Assembly: GCA_964019415.1 (NCBI GenBank)
Contig: OZ025868.1
Location: 4,008,143-4,072,142, forward strand
From: Ianthella basta
Lineage: Eukaryota; Porifera; Demospongiae; Verongiida; Ianthellidae
DNA: 64,000 bases
Direction: 5' to 3'
Positions 49,463 through 61,300 of this stretch are shown here, piece after piece. The first letter of the stretch is position 1. Each line of letters starts with the position of its first letter. The notes below the pieces were generated by a model, which saw nothing but the letters and a program-made list of their open reading frames with translations, was not told where the DNA came from and ran no database searches. The position numbers and the translations under genes are program-made.

Positions 49463-49815
49463 CACTGTTCTTGCTAGCTTCATGTGTTTGTTTCATCTTG
49501 TAGTACAGCTCTCCCTCTGACACCTGAAACTTCTTGGCCTTCTTTCGAATAACTCTTTTCCTGCTGTCAGGGCATCCTTTAGAATGGTAGGTAGAGATAC
49601 GCTTCTTCAATTAAGTCGTCGTTCTTCTCTTATCCAGGTCCTGTACTGTGCTTCTCTTCATCTACATTGTATTCCTCTCCGCTGCCGACGCTGTGCTTCT
49701 TCTCTTCGCCGTCCATAGCTCCATAATTCTGTAAGTTCTTCTTGTTGGCACCTCTCGCACGATCGTCACGATCCGATCTAGCCACCGCATCAACTAAACA
49801 AGCTAACATGACCAA
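49463..49815 (-). pseudogene. Two-exon remnant with basic YYK motif
   Basis: The upstream minus-strand frame (49815-49630) contains RSDRDDRARGANKKNL and an acidic end. A downstream frame (about 49609-49463) reads STYHSKGCPDSRKRVIRKK, then FQVSEGELYYK, and a stop. The pattern of basic residues followed by GELYYK resembles the lead-in to integrase zinc-binding domains in KRBA2-like or retroelement-derived proteins. Probably a fragment of such a gene; the core is missing. Between here and the small element, 49250-49440 is AT-rich with a diverged tandem repeat. Confidence 0.35.
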
Positions 49816-49961
49816 GGCAGACCTTACAAGCTCAGCACTACTGATACCTTAGTACCTTTAGACGTTAGAGTGTTTGAACTGAGCTTGCTGCCACCCCACT
49901 GCGATCGCTGCATGCAGTTTATACAAGACGGACCAATATTCCATATATACATAATAATAAT

Positions 49962-51099
49962 AACTAGGCGAATGCAAGCATTGTGGGGGAGCCTGAGCGA
50001 GCGTCACGTACTCTTGCAGTGATCGTGGCCTAGAGAGTGGGCGATGACAGGAATGGAGCACACATGCATGATGGGTGTAGGTGAATGAAACAGGTTATAG
50101 GAAATGTGGATAGGCCTATTGAGGACGGACACACCTCCATGCACATGAGTACCAAATGCAGAGCATAAGACAGCAAGTTACTGCATTGATACCAGTTTAT
50201 CTCTAGTATGTGAATGGGTACACCCTGGACAACTGGACTAATCTGTCCTGTTACTGCGTTCTGATTGTGCGTTCTGATTGCTGCACCATGATTGTGTTGA
50301 GTCACAATGGCATGTTCTTAATTGTATTGTGCATTATATTTCATTTGTTTTGACATAATTATTTCGCATAATAAACTTCAATGTAAAATGGTGGGCAAGA
50401 TGGTGACTCTCTGACTGTCTTCCTCAGCATAATGTGCTAGACATGGTGATATCATGGAGTGGGGCAGACGGACAACTTATACCCATGCCCACGAATATAC
50501 TGACAACGTCACTGCATCAGCATGTATGCACTAGATGAGCAGCCTGTATCGAAGGGAACTCGCTGCAGCCAACTTTGATCGCTGAAGAGATCTGGTCCCT
50601 GGCTAGAACAGTGGCTGGAGCGCGCTGTCCTTCCAGTGAAACGTTGACTGTAGCCGTCTGAGCATGAAGTTCACGCAAAAGCCGTGCATCAAAAATCAGC
50701 ACCCTAGCCGACGTGGGACCCGCTGCTTTCCCATAGCTGCAACAACAAAGGTAGGGGAGAGCGTCCTTGGCATAGCGTCGTGAGTGCAAGCGACGTTCCA
50801 ATGGGGTGTGTGCGGTTGCTAAGGCATCTTTGTTTTGAAGTCTGCACGGTTGGTAAGGCGTCTTTGTTTTGGAGAGTGCGCGGCTGGCAAGCGAACGGCA
50901 TGCTGCCGTGTTCTTCTACACCGGCGAAGAGACTCAGCTTGGGGCATAGACGTCTTATGATTGGGGCTATGACCTAGACGAAATCGGCCCCGGGGGCCAA
51001 AACGGACGTACCATCTATACATAATAATAATAATAATAATAAAACAGAGACTTCCGCCTACACTCCACACCAGAGTGGGGCTCGCTCAGGCTCGCCCCA
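49962..51099. mobile_element. TIR element unit 6
   Basis: Complete unit with both ends: actaggcgaatgcaagcatt at the left and ctcaggctcgccccaa at the right. Contains the conserved frame (50517 to about 50730) and a short AAT run (51022-51043). Confidence 0.65.
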
Positions 51100-52050
51100 A
51101 TAATAATAATAACTAGACGAATACAAGGCATTGTGGGGGCGAGCGGGAAGTTTATTTTGTTTTTGTCCTCAATGGTTTTTTATTATTATTATCAAGAACA
51201 TACATGCACACATGCGTACAATTGCAATCAGGATTTAGTTAGAAATTAGTTGTAGTGCATGCTGTCATAATAATATTGCCGGCGGGCAGATGGGTGGGGT
51301 CTGGGTATGATGGAGACTACAGCTAATTTCAGAATGGTTGGCCAAAATGGCAAATGGCAGAACGGCCAAATGGCGTGACGTCACTAGTAGTTTTGCTGTT
51401 TGCTATTACGTCATGCCTATTGTTCAGTATTGCCATTTGCTGTGACATCACGTCATTTGCCATTTGCCATGTTGGCCAGTCATTCTGAAATCAACTGTAC
51501 ATCTGAACAGCCAGGAACTGGCAGCTTCGGTGTGCTAAATATTGCCCAATTCCATAATATAGCCAGCAAGAGTAAGAGAACTTAACTATCAAAGTAACAG
51601 CACACATCCCACCTGGCCCATAAAGTCCTTGTATGGCTAAACGGGCCAGTTCACCTTCACTATCTTGACAGTCACCTGTCCAGCAGAAGATTACACTAAA
51701 AGCCGGCACCAGAGACTGCGTAATTGCACCAGCTCAAGAGACAAAAGTACCCCGTCACAGAGGCGGCTGTAGCAAGCAAGTGTAAGAGACCTTACTTACG
51801 TACCAAAGATGGTAAACTATTGCGCAATGCAGCGAACGTTCCATATAAGGTAAAGTATTGCGTAACCACGCCATACCAAAAATCATTGTGCAACCGTGAT
51901 GTACCAAAAACTATTGCGCAACCGCGACGTACCAAACTTCCGGTTTTCGCACCACCCAGATGAGAGGGGCTTCGCTTCGCTCGCCCCAATAAAACAGAGA
52001 CTTCCGCCTACACTCCACGCCAGAGTGGGGCTCGCTCAGGCTCGCCCCAA
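51100..52050. other. Repeat debris
   Basis: A mosaic: a partial unit start at 51113-51150, inverted short repeats near 51330-51480 (GCCATTTGCCATTTGG-like words on both strands), a relative of the 14.6-kb exon-like segment at about 51600-51700, TTGCGCAA-type repeats at 51800-51930, and a partial TIR end at 51955-52050. No supported gene. Confidence 0.4.
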
Positions 52051-52837
52051 ATAAACATTGAACAGTTAACTCATGTAAGGCACTGATTGGTGAATGTGGC
52101 AGAGAATCTAAGTTTAGCTGCCTTTCCACCTCTCACGATTGGGCAGCATGGCATGGTCTGGTTTGGTTTGACCACTGCTTACACTCAACATAAGTACTGT
52201 ACCCAAGCCAATTTCGAACCGAACTGGGACAGTGAAAATAGTCAATCATACATACACTTTCATACAGCAATATGTTTCACCATCATAATGGGATGGTTCG
52301 CAGTCAAAACATCACATTCAATTTTGAACTCTCCCTGAAATGTTTTTGTGTGGTGTACGTGGATGCTGGTGAGAACACCACCCAGTAGTCTGCATCCAAG
52401 TGATTGAATTTCACACAATGGCAGATACAAGAATTCAAAGTTTGCTATTTGTCACGTCCAGTGCACTGTCTGGGCAGCAGCAACACCACAAATTGCATAC
52501 GGGTTACAATGTCCCAAGGATGATAAGCCATGCATCATTACATGCACCACTGCATTGAGCCATAAAGAAAAGCTACCCAATAGCTAGAAACGTGTATGTA
52601 AAACCATGTAAGGGTGATCACACTCACCAATCAGAATGGTTGGTTTACAGGAGATTGCAAAACCTTTGCAACTGAAGATCAGATGCACCTGTACGTACCG
52701 TACCAAGGGACATGGCAAAGTGACTACGCCACCTATTTGGAGGGATCTCGATGGAGGGCTTCTCATAATGGTTCACAGCACGCTTTGGTTCACGTTGTAC
52801 AGATTTCACAAATGTACTCTCTATCTATATATGAATG
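52051..52837. repeat. Conserved 3' flank of ITIM-class genes, copy 2
   Basis: Near-identical to 28981-29765. It continues, after the LTR element, into gaatgcacactgcttaac at 58042, as the uninterrupted copy does at 29768. So the LTR element inserted into this flank downstream of R12. Confidence 0.7.
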
Positions 52838-53107
52838 TGTGGCGGAGCACATTGTTGACCATAGCTATGGACTGTTCTAGAGCTAGGCATGGCATGACCA
52901 TGGCTGTAACTATTAGATTGTTAGCGCTGTTAGCTGTGTATTTGTGATTAGTAGTTCCGGAACATTCGGAGACTCTAGCTACATCTGTATGCTTTTTGTA
53001 TGCTGAGTCAGTCCTTTGTTTAATGATCTGTGTTGGCTCCAGCGCTGAATCAGTGTTTGCGTGCATCTCGGTGTCCCGAACGAGTTCAGTCTAGATTGTT
53101 CGCTACA
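52838..53107 (+). repeat. 5' LTR
   Basis: 270 bp, TGTGGCGGAGC to TTCGCTACA. The next bases (53108 on: tttggtggcagcggtggg) are the likely primer-binding site; the tRNA was not identified. Confidence 0.92.
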
Positions 53108-53213
53108 TTTGGTGGCAGCGGTGGGATCTCTCCTTCGTCGGTGGAAGGTGAGACTCGATTCAGCGAGTGCTAAAGGACCGAACATTGGCAACCGCCGTCA
53201 GAGGTGACTGGAG

Positions 53214-55616
53214 ATGCCGAGGGGAGGCGGGAAAAACACCGAGGACGACGCGAGCGAAGCAGGAGCTGTGACGGAGACGGCTGCGTCCCTGGCGATGATT
53301 GACCTGCTACGTGAACAACAGCGTGTGATGATGGAACAGCAGCAGGAACAACAGCGCGCAATGATGGAGCAACAAAGGGCTCAGCAAGAGTTGTTACGGG
53401 CTGTTTTCGACCAGCAGAAGCAGGAAATGACGGCGCACCGGGAGGAGATGTCCGTGATCCTCCGGAAAGTCACGGAGGTTGAGGAACGGCCTAAGGTGAG
53501 GGTGCCCAAGCCTACTCTACAGAAACTTTCCGTAGATGATGACATTGAGGATTTCCTGAGTACCTTTGAGAGGGTGGCAGCCCAGCAAGAGTGGCCACAG
53601 GATGTGTGGGCGGTACAGCTGGCAGGCCTCTTATCAGGAAAAGCAATGGCAGCCTACACTAACCTAGCCAGAGAGGAGTCAGGAGACTATGCAAAGGTGA
53701 AAGCTGCTATCCTCCTGCGATACGAAGTAAATGAGGAGACACATCGGAGGAGGTTCCGACAAGACAAGAAGCGTGGCGACGAGTCATACCGCGAGTATGT
53801 CAGCAGATTGCAGGATAGGCTGCAAAGGTGGGACAAATCTCAGGACCTGCCGTGGGAGCAGATGATCCTACTTGAGCAGGTCTACAATAGCGTCCCTCAG
53901 GAGCTGGCTGTGTGGCTGCGTGAGAGGAAGCCACAGTCTGCACAACAGCTGGCCGAACTTGCGGACGACTACTCCTTAGCAAGGCATGGCACGGGGGAGA
54001 CTACATCTGTGAAGGATGTGGTGAGCAGCCCAGGGAGCAGCAAGTCCAGAGAGTCGTTCAAGGGGCCAACCCAGAGCAAGCCACCGTCCAAGTCACACCT
54101 GGACTCAGGGAGAAGTCAGACCAACTCGCGGGGAGAGAAGCAGTGTTTCCAGTGCGGCAAGTGGGGTCACCTTATGTACAGCTGCCCCAACAAGAAAGAG
54201 TCGAGGGTGAGGGCTGAGCCCAAACCAGCCCTGCAGGCCTGTACGGATGTCGCCTGGAACACGGAAGGCAGCAAGTACTTGCGACGCGGGACAGTGGACG
54301 GTCGGAGGGTTCAAGTTCTGATTGACACAGGATGCGACCAGACCATGGTTTCAGCCAGACGGGTACAACCAGAGAGGGTGAGTCTGGGTGATGGAGTGCC
54401 AGTATTGTGTGTGCATGGTGATACGGTGCAGTATCCCACCGCAGAGGTGGAGATTAGGATCGGGCCTTGGAGTAAGAGGGCCAAAGTGGCTGTAGCGCCC
54501 AGTTTGCCGGTAGATGTCCTGTTGGGGAGGGACCTTTACTGTCCAGGGGTGGAGCTGCAGCCAGGGTTAGGCCTAGCAGTGGTGACCAGGAGCCAGGCTA
54601 GGAGGGGCTTTGCACAGGGGGTAGCTCAGCCACAAGTAGATAAGGGCCCGGAGGATATAGAGGCAAGGGGAGAGGAGCTCCCCTGTGAACTGTCAGGGGA
54701 TGGCTCAGATGACGTGGAGACAAGGGGGGAGGAACCCCCCAGTGACCAGTCGCTGTACATGGATGGCAGCCTGGTAGACGGGTTGGAGACAGAGGAGGAA
54801 TGCCTGGGTGAGCAGTTGGCTGATGATTCTGATGTGCTAGAGGGCTCGCCTGGGGGAACACCGGTCAGCCCCAGGGAGATATCCACGGTACCTAGTTGTA
54901 GTGATAGGGATGGTCCTTTGGCACGGGTGTCCAAGGAGGAGCTGCAGGAGTGGCAGAAACAGGATCCCACACTACAACACGCACGAGCAGTAGCCTCCCC
55001 AGAAGGGGAAGATGAGCCAGGAGAGGAACGGGTTGGGTTTTTGTACAGAGAGGGATTGCTGTATCGCAGATGGAGGCCAAAGGGAACGGAGTTGGGAGAT
55101 GTCCGTGGGTGTGAGCAGCTCGTTCTCCCACGGAGGTGCCGAGACATGGTGCTAAGGATAGCTCATGACATTCCATTTGCTGGACATCTTGGGGTTACTA
55201 AGACCAAGGACCGGATCCTGCAGAGGTATTACTGGCCAGGAGTCTTCACGGACATTGCCAAGTACTGCCGGACATGTCAGGTCTGTCAGCGGAGTGGGTC
55301 ACGTCATGCGCCACGTGCCCGAATGATCCCAATGCCTGTGATTGAGAAGCCATTTCAGCGCATAGCAATGGACATTGTCGGACCATTACCCAAGACAAGC
55401 CGGGGTAACAGATACATTCTGGTTATTTGTGATTACGCAACCCGCTACCCAGAAGCAGTAGCCCTACCCACAGTTGTAGCTCCGAGAGTGGCAAAGGAGT
55501 TGATCCAACTGTTTGCCCGGGTTGGCATCCCGGAGGAAATCCTCACTGACCAAGGTACCAACTTCATGTCAACACTATTAGAAGAGCTGTATCATCTGCT
55601 GCAGATTCGGAGCTAG
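53214..55616 (+). CDS. LTR element gag-protease-integrase frame
   Basis: 800 codons from ATG. Residues about 20-90 are a Gln/Glu-rich coiled coil. A retrotransposon gag core runs about 110-250 (DIEDFLSTFERVA, WAVQLAGLLSGKA). Zinc knuckle CFQCGKWGHLMYSC is at about 311. Protease active site LIDTGCDQT is at about 370, with the flap-side VDVLLGRD at about 435. A long acidic linker follows. The integrase HHCC zinc domain (HDIPFAGHLG ... CRTCQVC) is at about 650-690, then the catalytic core with MDIVGPL (Asp, about 720) and ILTDQGTNF (Asp, about 779). The frame ends in a stop before the catalytic Glu; the rest continues in another frame downstream. Confidence 0.88.
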   Translation: MPRGGGKNTEDDASEAGAVTETAASLAMIDLLREQQRVMMEQQQEQQRAMMEQQRAQQELLRAVFDQQKQEMTAHREEMSVILRKVTEVEERPKVRVPKPTLQKLSVDDDIEDFLSTFERVAAQQEWPQDVWAVQLAGLLSGKAMAAYTNLAREESGDYAKVKAAILLRYEVNEETHRRRFRQDKKRGDESYREYVSRLQDRLQRWDKSQDLPWEQMILLEQVYNSVPQELAVWLRERKPQSAQQLAELADDYSLARHGTGETTSVKDVVSSPGSSKSRESFKGPTQSKPPSKSHLDSGRSQTNSRGEKQCFQCGKWGHLMYSCPNKKESRVRAEPKPALQACTDVAWNTEGSKYLRRGTVDGRRVQVLIDTGCDQTMVSARRVQPERVSLGDGVPVLCVHGDTVQYPTAEVEIRIGPWSKRAKVAVAPSLPVDVLLGRDLYCPGVELQPGLGLAVVTRSQARRGFAQGVAQPQVDKGPEDIEARGEELPCELSGDGSDDVETRGEEPPSDQSLYMDGSLVDGLETEEECLGEQLADDSDVLEGSPGGTPVSPREISTVPSCSDRDGPLARVSKEELQEWQKQDPTLQHARAVASPEGEDEPGEERVGFLYREGLLYRRWRPKGTELGDVRGCEQLVLPRRCRDMVLRIAHDIPFAGHLGVTKTKDRILQRYYWPGVFTDIAKYCRTCQVCQRSGSRHAPRARMIPMPVIEKPFQRIAMDIVGPLPKTSRGNRYILVICDYATRYPEAVALPTVVAPRVAKELIQLFARVGIPEEILTDQGTNFMSTLLEELYHLLQIRS

Positions 55617-55619
55617 AAT

Positions 55620-57792
55620 TAGAACCAGCCCTTACCATCCACAGACCGATGGATTAGTGGAGAGGTTCAATGGGACCTTGAAGAGTATGTTGAGGAAATT
55701 TGTTGGAAACAACCAGAAGGACTGGGATTCTTATCTACCATACGTTCTGTTCGCCTACCGTGAGGTGCCTCAGGAGTCTACGGGATTTTCCCCGTTCGAG
55801 CTTCTTTACGGGAGACGAGTCAGGGGCCCTCTAGATGTCCTGCGGGAGTGTTGGACTGGAGAAGAGCAGAATAGGGAGACAGTTGAACAGCTGTTAGACG
55901 TGCAGGAAAGGATGCGTGAGGTGACAGGACTTGTCAGGGAAAACTTGCAGAAAGCCCAGCAAAGGCAGAAGCGACACTATGATAGGGGTGCCCGGGAGCA
56001 GAAAATTGCAGTTGGTGATGAGGTGCTAGTCTTGCTACCGCATCCACAGAACCGGTTGAAACTGGAGTGGATGGGGCCGTTCGAGGTGACCAAGCAAGTT
56101 GGCGATGTTGACTACGAGGTAGCTACACATGGTAGGAGGAATGCAAGGAAGATATATCACGTGAACCTGATGAAGAAGTGGCACCGACCTGCTGAAACTG
56201 AAGCGGCCACAGCATTCTTAGCCCTAACTAAGGTTGGAGCTGGAGGGCAAAGTGAGAGTGACCATGTGCAAGATGTTGGGGTAGCAGACGGTCTCAATTT
56301 ACTTGGGGAATCAGAAGAGGAGACCCCAAGCAACGTATCCACACTGACTGAAGACCAGCATGAAGAGTTGGAGCAGATCCTACAGGAGTTTCCAAAACTC
56401 TTCAGCGAGAAGCCAGGGAGGACGTCTATGGTTACCCATTCCATCTATGTGGAGGAGGCAGTGCCAATCAGGCAGAGGGCCTACCGTGTACCTTACTCAC
56501 AGAGGGATCTAGTCCAGAAAGAGATTGCTGGGATGTTGGCAGATGGGGTGATCCGTCCATCTAAGAGCCCTTGGGCTTCTCCAATAGTGCTTGTCCCCAA
56601 GAAAGATGGAGGAGTCCGACTGTGTGTGGACTATCGCAAGCTGAACCAGTTGGCCAAATTTGATGCATACCCAATGCCATGGACTGAGGAGGTCCTGGAT
56701 AGGATTGGTCCTGCCACTGTGATCACTACCCTGGACTTAGTGAAGGGCTACTGGCAGATTCCGCTGGCCCCAGAGTCGAAGGAGATGACAGCATTTACAA
56801 CCCCTTTTGGATTATTTGAGTTTGAGGTAATGCCGTTTGGACTGCACAATGCACCAGCAACTTTTCAGCGGCTGATGAATTACACCCTCCAAGGTTGCGA
56901 GGGGTTTGCAGGTGCTTATTTGGATGATGTGATTATCTACAGCCGGTCTTGGGATGAACACCTGGACCACCTTCGGGAGGTGTTCCAAAGGCTGCAGGAG
57001 GCCGGGCTAACTCTGAAGGTGGCTAAGTGTCAGTTTGCAAAGGAGGTTCACTACCTAGGTCATGTGGTTGGGGGTGAAGTTGTGAACCCAGATCCAAGCA
57101 AGATTCACTGTGTGCGGGAGCACTCCCGACCAAAGACTAAGAAGGATGTCAAATCCTTCCTTGGCTTGGCAGGCTATTATCGACGCTTTGTCCCTAAATA
57201 CTCCACCATTGCAGCTCCTTTGTCAGACCTAACCAGAAAAGGGAAACCGGAGCAGATCCTTTGGTCTCAGGAGTGTGAGGCTGCTTTCATGGCTTTGAAG
57301 GAGCTACTTGTGAGTGCTCCAGTACTGCAGATCGTTGATCCGAACAAGCCTTACACATTGCAAACTGATGCATCTGGCCGGGGACTGGGAGCAGTCCTGA
57401 GTCAAATTGGGGCAGATGGGGAAGAACACCCAATCGCGTATGCCAGCCGAAAGCTACTCCCCAGGGAGGAGAACTATGCAGTTATCGAGAAGGAGTGTTT
57501 GGCCATTGTGTGGGCATTGCAAGTGTTCCACACCTACCTGTTTGGGGCCACATTTGAGGTCCAAACTGACCATCAACCACTGTCATGGCTGCATAGGATG
57601 AAGGCCAACAATGCCCAGTTGACGAGGTGGGCACTGTTCTTGCAGCCCTATTGCTTCCGGCTGACATACAGGAAGGGAGCGATGAATGGCAATGCTGATG
57701 CCTTATCTCGTACACCAGATGATACCGGCGAGAGGAAGAACCCTCACCACTATCATGAAGGGGAGAGGAGATGTGGCGGAGCACATTGTTGA
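55620..57792 (+). CDS. LTR element integrase C-part, reverse transcriptase, RNase H
   Basis: Continues in a different frame just after the stop. It opens with the integrase segment bearing the catalytic Glu (HPQTDG ... ERFNGTLK), then FAYREVPQESTGFSPFELLYG and a C-terminal GPF-type module (MGPFEVTKQVGDVDYEV). Reverse transcriptase follows: RLCVDYRKLN (about 56620), LDLVKGYWQIPL, FGLHNAPATFQRLMN, YLDDVIIYS (about 56920), then RNase H from TLQTDASGRGLGAVL (about 57360) to NADALSR. The frame ends inside the 3' LTR. The break upstream looks like a few-base insertion. Confidence 0.88.
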
Positions 57793-58041
57793 CCATAGCT
57801 ATGGACTGTTCTAGAGCTAGGCATGGCATGACCATGGCTGTAACTATTAGATTGTTAGCGCTGTTAGCTGTGTATTTGTGATTAGTAGTTCCGGAACATT
57901 CGGAGACTCTAGCTATATCTGTATGCTTTTTGTATGCTGAGTCAGTCCTTTGTTTAATGATCTGTGTTGGCTCCAGCGCTGAATCAGTGTTTGTGTGCGT
58001 CTCGGTGTCCCGAACGAGTTCAGTCTAGATTGTTCGCTACA
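57772..58041 (+). repeat. 3' LTR
   Basis: 270 bp, matching the 5' LTR except about three substitutions; followed by the GAATG duplication. Confidence 0.92.
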
Positions 58042-58263
58042 GAATGCACACTGCTTAACATGTAATAAGTACAGTAATTGAGAACACACCAGGGCATGTT
58101 AGCAAAGTGTTTACTCAATACAAACAGTTAGTGTTTAAATCACACAAACACAGTGATTGACACGCTCAGGTTGGAGGTTATATACATTACTACCAATAGT
58201 ACTTTTGCTAATGTATACGTACATCACATATGCAAACGCTATTCTTTGCACTCATATACGGGG

Positions 58264-58374
58264 TTACTTAGTGCCACTAAACTTCACTTCAGAATACTGA
58301 ACAGTAAACCACTCATTGTCAGGAGCTTTAATAGGGCGCTGCTCTGGGTTTTGCCAGTCAAGCTGGGCATAAGT
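58264..58374 (-). CDS. ITIM tail exon of R12
   Basis: Intact 111-nt exon identical in protein to that of R5 (TYAQLDW ... VQYSEVKF). Out of frame with the present R12 reading because of the upstream insertion. Confidence 0.75.
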   Translation of the reverse strand, partial: TYAQLDWQNPEQRPIKAPDNEWFTVQYSEVKFSGTK

Positions 58375-61300
58375 CTATAAAAGAGAAACAAAGATTCTGT
58401 CACATCTCTCGCAATGTACACACACACAGGTATCTTCATACTACAGTGCCAGCAGAACATGTATGACAGAATTGTAGCTTAATGATGACTTCTTACCAGG
58501 GCATAAACCAATGTGGAATTTCAACATTCAAGCATTCGTTAGTAAGAACAAACGTATGTTTTAATGATTTGGTGATATTTCATAGACATGATTGCGTCAT
58601 TGCGCTAAAAAGGTTTAGACATCAAAGCAAACTAACAAGTTGATGCAATAACTAAATATGGAGCTCGGCCACAGAGAAATCAGTCTGGTGGGCCAGCACC
58701 TCCACCTTGTGGAAGGAGGGTCTGGCTTCACTCATATACCATATTTGTGCAGGATCTGACTTTCGCGATCCACTGGTTGGACCAATCGGATTGCAGAATG
58801 CGCGTGAACTGTAAACATAACGTATACGCATAAACGTATTTGCTGTGACTATTCTTGATGCTTCTGTACTGAACAGCCTTCTCTTCTTCGAAGCAACCAA
58901 TTTTATGAAATGCTGAAGTCTTCACAATCCCTCTGTCGTAGCCATCAGTTGTACTCCTTGTCAGACTTGTATAATTTGAATGCAGAGTCATGGCATAATG
59001 CATATGCATTACGTTTACGCACGTGCAGATTCCGCACAAAACTGTTATACAAGTGAAGCCAGACCCTCCTTCTGCGGCCTGGCTAGCCAGACTACAGAGA
59101 GAAATGGCAACAGAAAGTCACAAGAAGACCAATACACGGGCACCCTTGATGCCATCCAAAAATCCTGGATGTTAGCAGGCATTTTGTTCTGCACTTTAGA
59201 AGTAACAAACTGTACTTAATGTACACTATTGCTGGTTGTGGTGTATTTATATAGAATGCTCAAAAGTGCTGGAAATGCTCATCTTCAAACTTTCGAACGA
59301 ATGTTCAAATGTTTCCACATTCATTTATTCCCTACTTCTTACAGACTCATACTCTACCACGACAGTATTTCTACTGTCTAGTTTTAAGTTTATGCAAGGC
59401 ACTTTACTAAGCTTTACCTGTTTTGTGTCTTCACTGGCATTAGTGGTAGCTCCCTGACTACTGTATGAACAGCAGTACATAAAAAAATACTCATCGTAAC
59501 TAAATATATCACAATAGTGCAGCATAGTGCCTACCTTGCAATGGGGGTTGTTGATGCTTCAGTTTTGGCGGCTGCACAACAATTAGAGTTTGGGTACACA
59601 TGACAACTCAACTTCAACATTTACTGCACAAACAAACATACACCTACCAGGCATAGCTGTTCGTCTGCACACAAAGTGCAACACAAGGACAATTGCTACA
59701 ATCAGAACAACAACGAGCACAAGAGCTACCAGACCTCCAACAACACCTCCAACAATGGCATTTACACCTGCATTGTGTGACACGGCATAGGTGACAAACA
59801 ACAGAAGAGTGCTGAGCCTATGCCAAGAAATGCAGTGTGAGTTTGGTGCTGTTTGATGACATAAAAGTACAAAACCGTACAATAACATGTATGGCAATTG
59901 AGGAAATGTTGCAATTGAGAAGTTACCTCATGACAGTTATGAATGATTAAATGCATGGCAAGCAAGTACAACACATGCAATCAACGCACAAATAATAATC
60001 AGCACACTTTACTACTGTACAGCAAGGTCTCTGATAGGCCCAATCAATATGCATAGCTGACTAATCAATGCAATGCCATAAGGATCACTAATATAGATAC
60101 ACCAACGCCTTGAAGTAGAGGTACAGAATGGCAATATGGCAACTGCACTTACGGCACCATGAATGTGTACATCTCACCAGTTGAAGCTACAGTAGGCGTT
60201 GAAGGAGGAGACGAACTCATCGCTGTTGGCAAGGTGGTTCCAGAAGTTGTAGTGGTAATGTCTGTCAGCATATGTCATGTACAAGCAAGCAATACGCACA
60301 AGTACGTACAATCTTCCCTCACTGCTACCTTGTACTCATGCAGCAGTGCAGTCAGTAAATTAAACACAACCTGAACTACTAAACCCACAGAATTGTAAGT
60401 CACACTTCGCTCACCGTCAGTAGTGAAATTCCCCATGACCTTTGCCCTCTGTCCGTCTGCTCCCTCTCCTTTCCTCACAGCCTCCACCTCAATCCTGTAA
60501 GTGGTGCCAGGTTGGAGGGAGGTCAGAGTGTGGGAGGTGTCACTGTCAGCAGGTTGGGTGACAGTGATGGAGCCATCTTGGGTGGAGTGGGACACAGTGA
60601 AGGAGTAGCACTTGGGGTAGCCAGATGACCAGGTGATAGTCAAAGTGGTGGCTGTCTTGCTTGTCAAGGTTAGGGAGGAGACATTCACCTCCATAGCTAG
60701 GGGTGAAATGAATTACAATATTTGGTGATTGTGTCAATGTGTTAACTGGCAGAGGAGAAGCACTTACATTCATTAACTGGCATAAACACATTGCTGGTCA
60801 ATATAGCATCAACATCAGTACACTGATACCTCTCCCTCAAGTTGGTGTAGCTGTCCACCACTACCCCCTGATAGGTGGTGGTACGAGGGAGGGCAGTGTG
60901 TCCAGGGATGGTAGATGGGTCCACATTGAACATGTCACCAATCCTCCAGGTGATACTTCCTGTTGTGGTACACCTGAGGGTGATGTTATCAGCTGTTCTA
61001 CACACATAAGGGGCAGCTGGGTGGATCTGAGTGAGGACCACTGAACCTGTAATAAACATTAAGTACCATAGCTACATACTATTGTGTAGTGTATCGCACG
61101 TATATCTCATTACAAACAATTACACAGCTAGACACACACAAGACAGAACTCAAGGGCTGGCTGGCTGTCTATAGCTAGCTGTTCACTTAGTTAGCTTGCT
61201 TATTAGCCACACAAGACAGAGACACTAATTACTAGAAATAATGAAAATTTTCTAGACAAATTGTAAGAATGTAGGGATGGCACAAAAAGTACAGAAACAA

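Larger units (their letters stand above)
52838..58041 (+). mobile_element. Ty3-like LTR retrotransposon with integrase before RT (Gmr1-like order)
   Basis: 5.2-kb element with 270-bp LTRs (52838-53107, 57772-58041) differing at about 3 positions, starting TGTGG and ending CTACA, and flanked by a GAATG target duplication (52833-52837, 58042-58046). A polypurine tract AAGGGGAGAGGAGA abuts the 3' LTR. Domain order by position: gag, zinc knuckle, protease, integrase, reverse transcriptase, RNase H. Ordinary Ty3/gypsy elements have integrase last; this order is known from the Gmr1 group. A small lesion with a stop at about 55616 splits the integrase. The low LTR divergence means a recent insertion. 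Confidence 0.9.
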
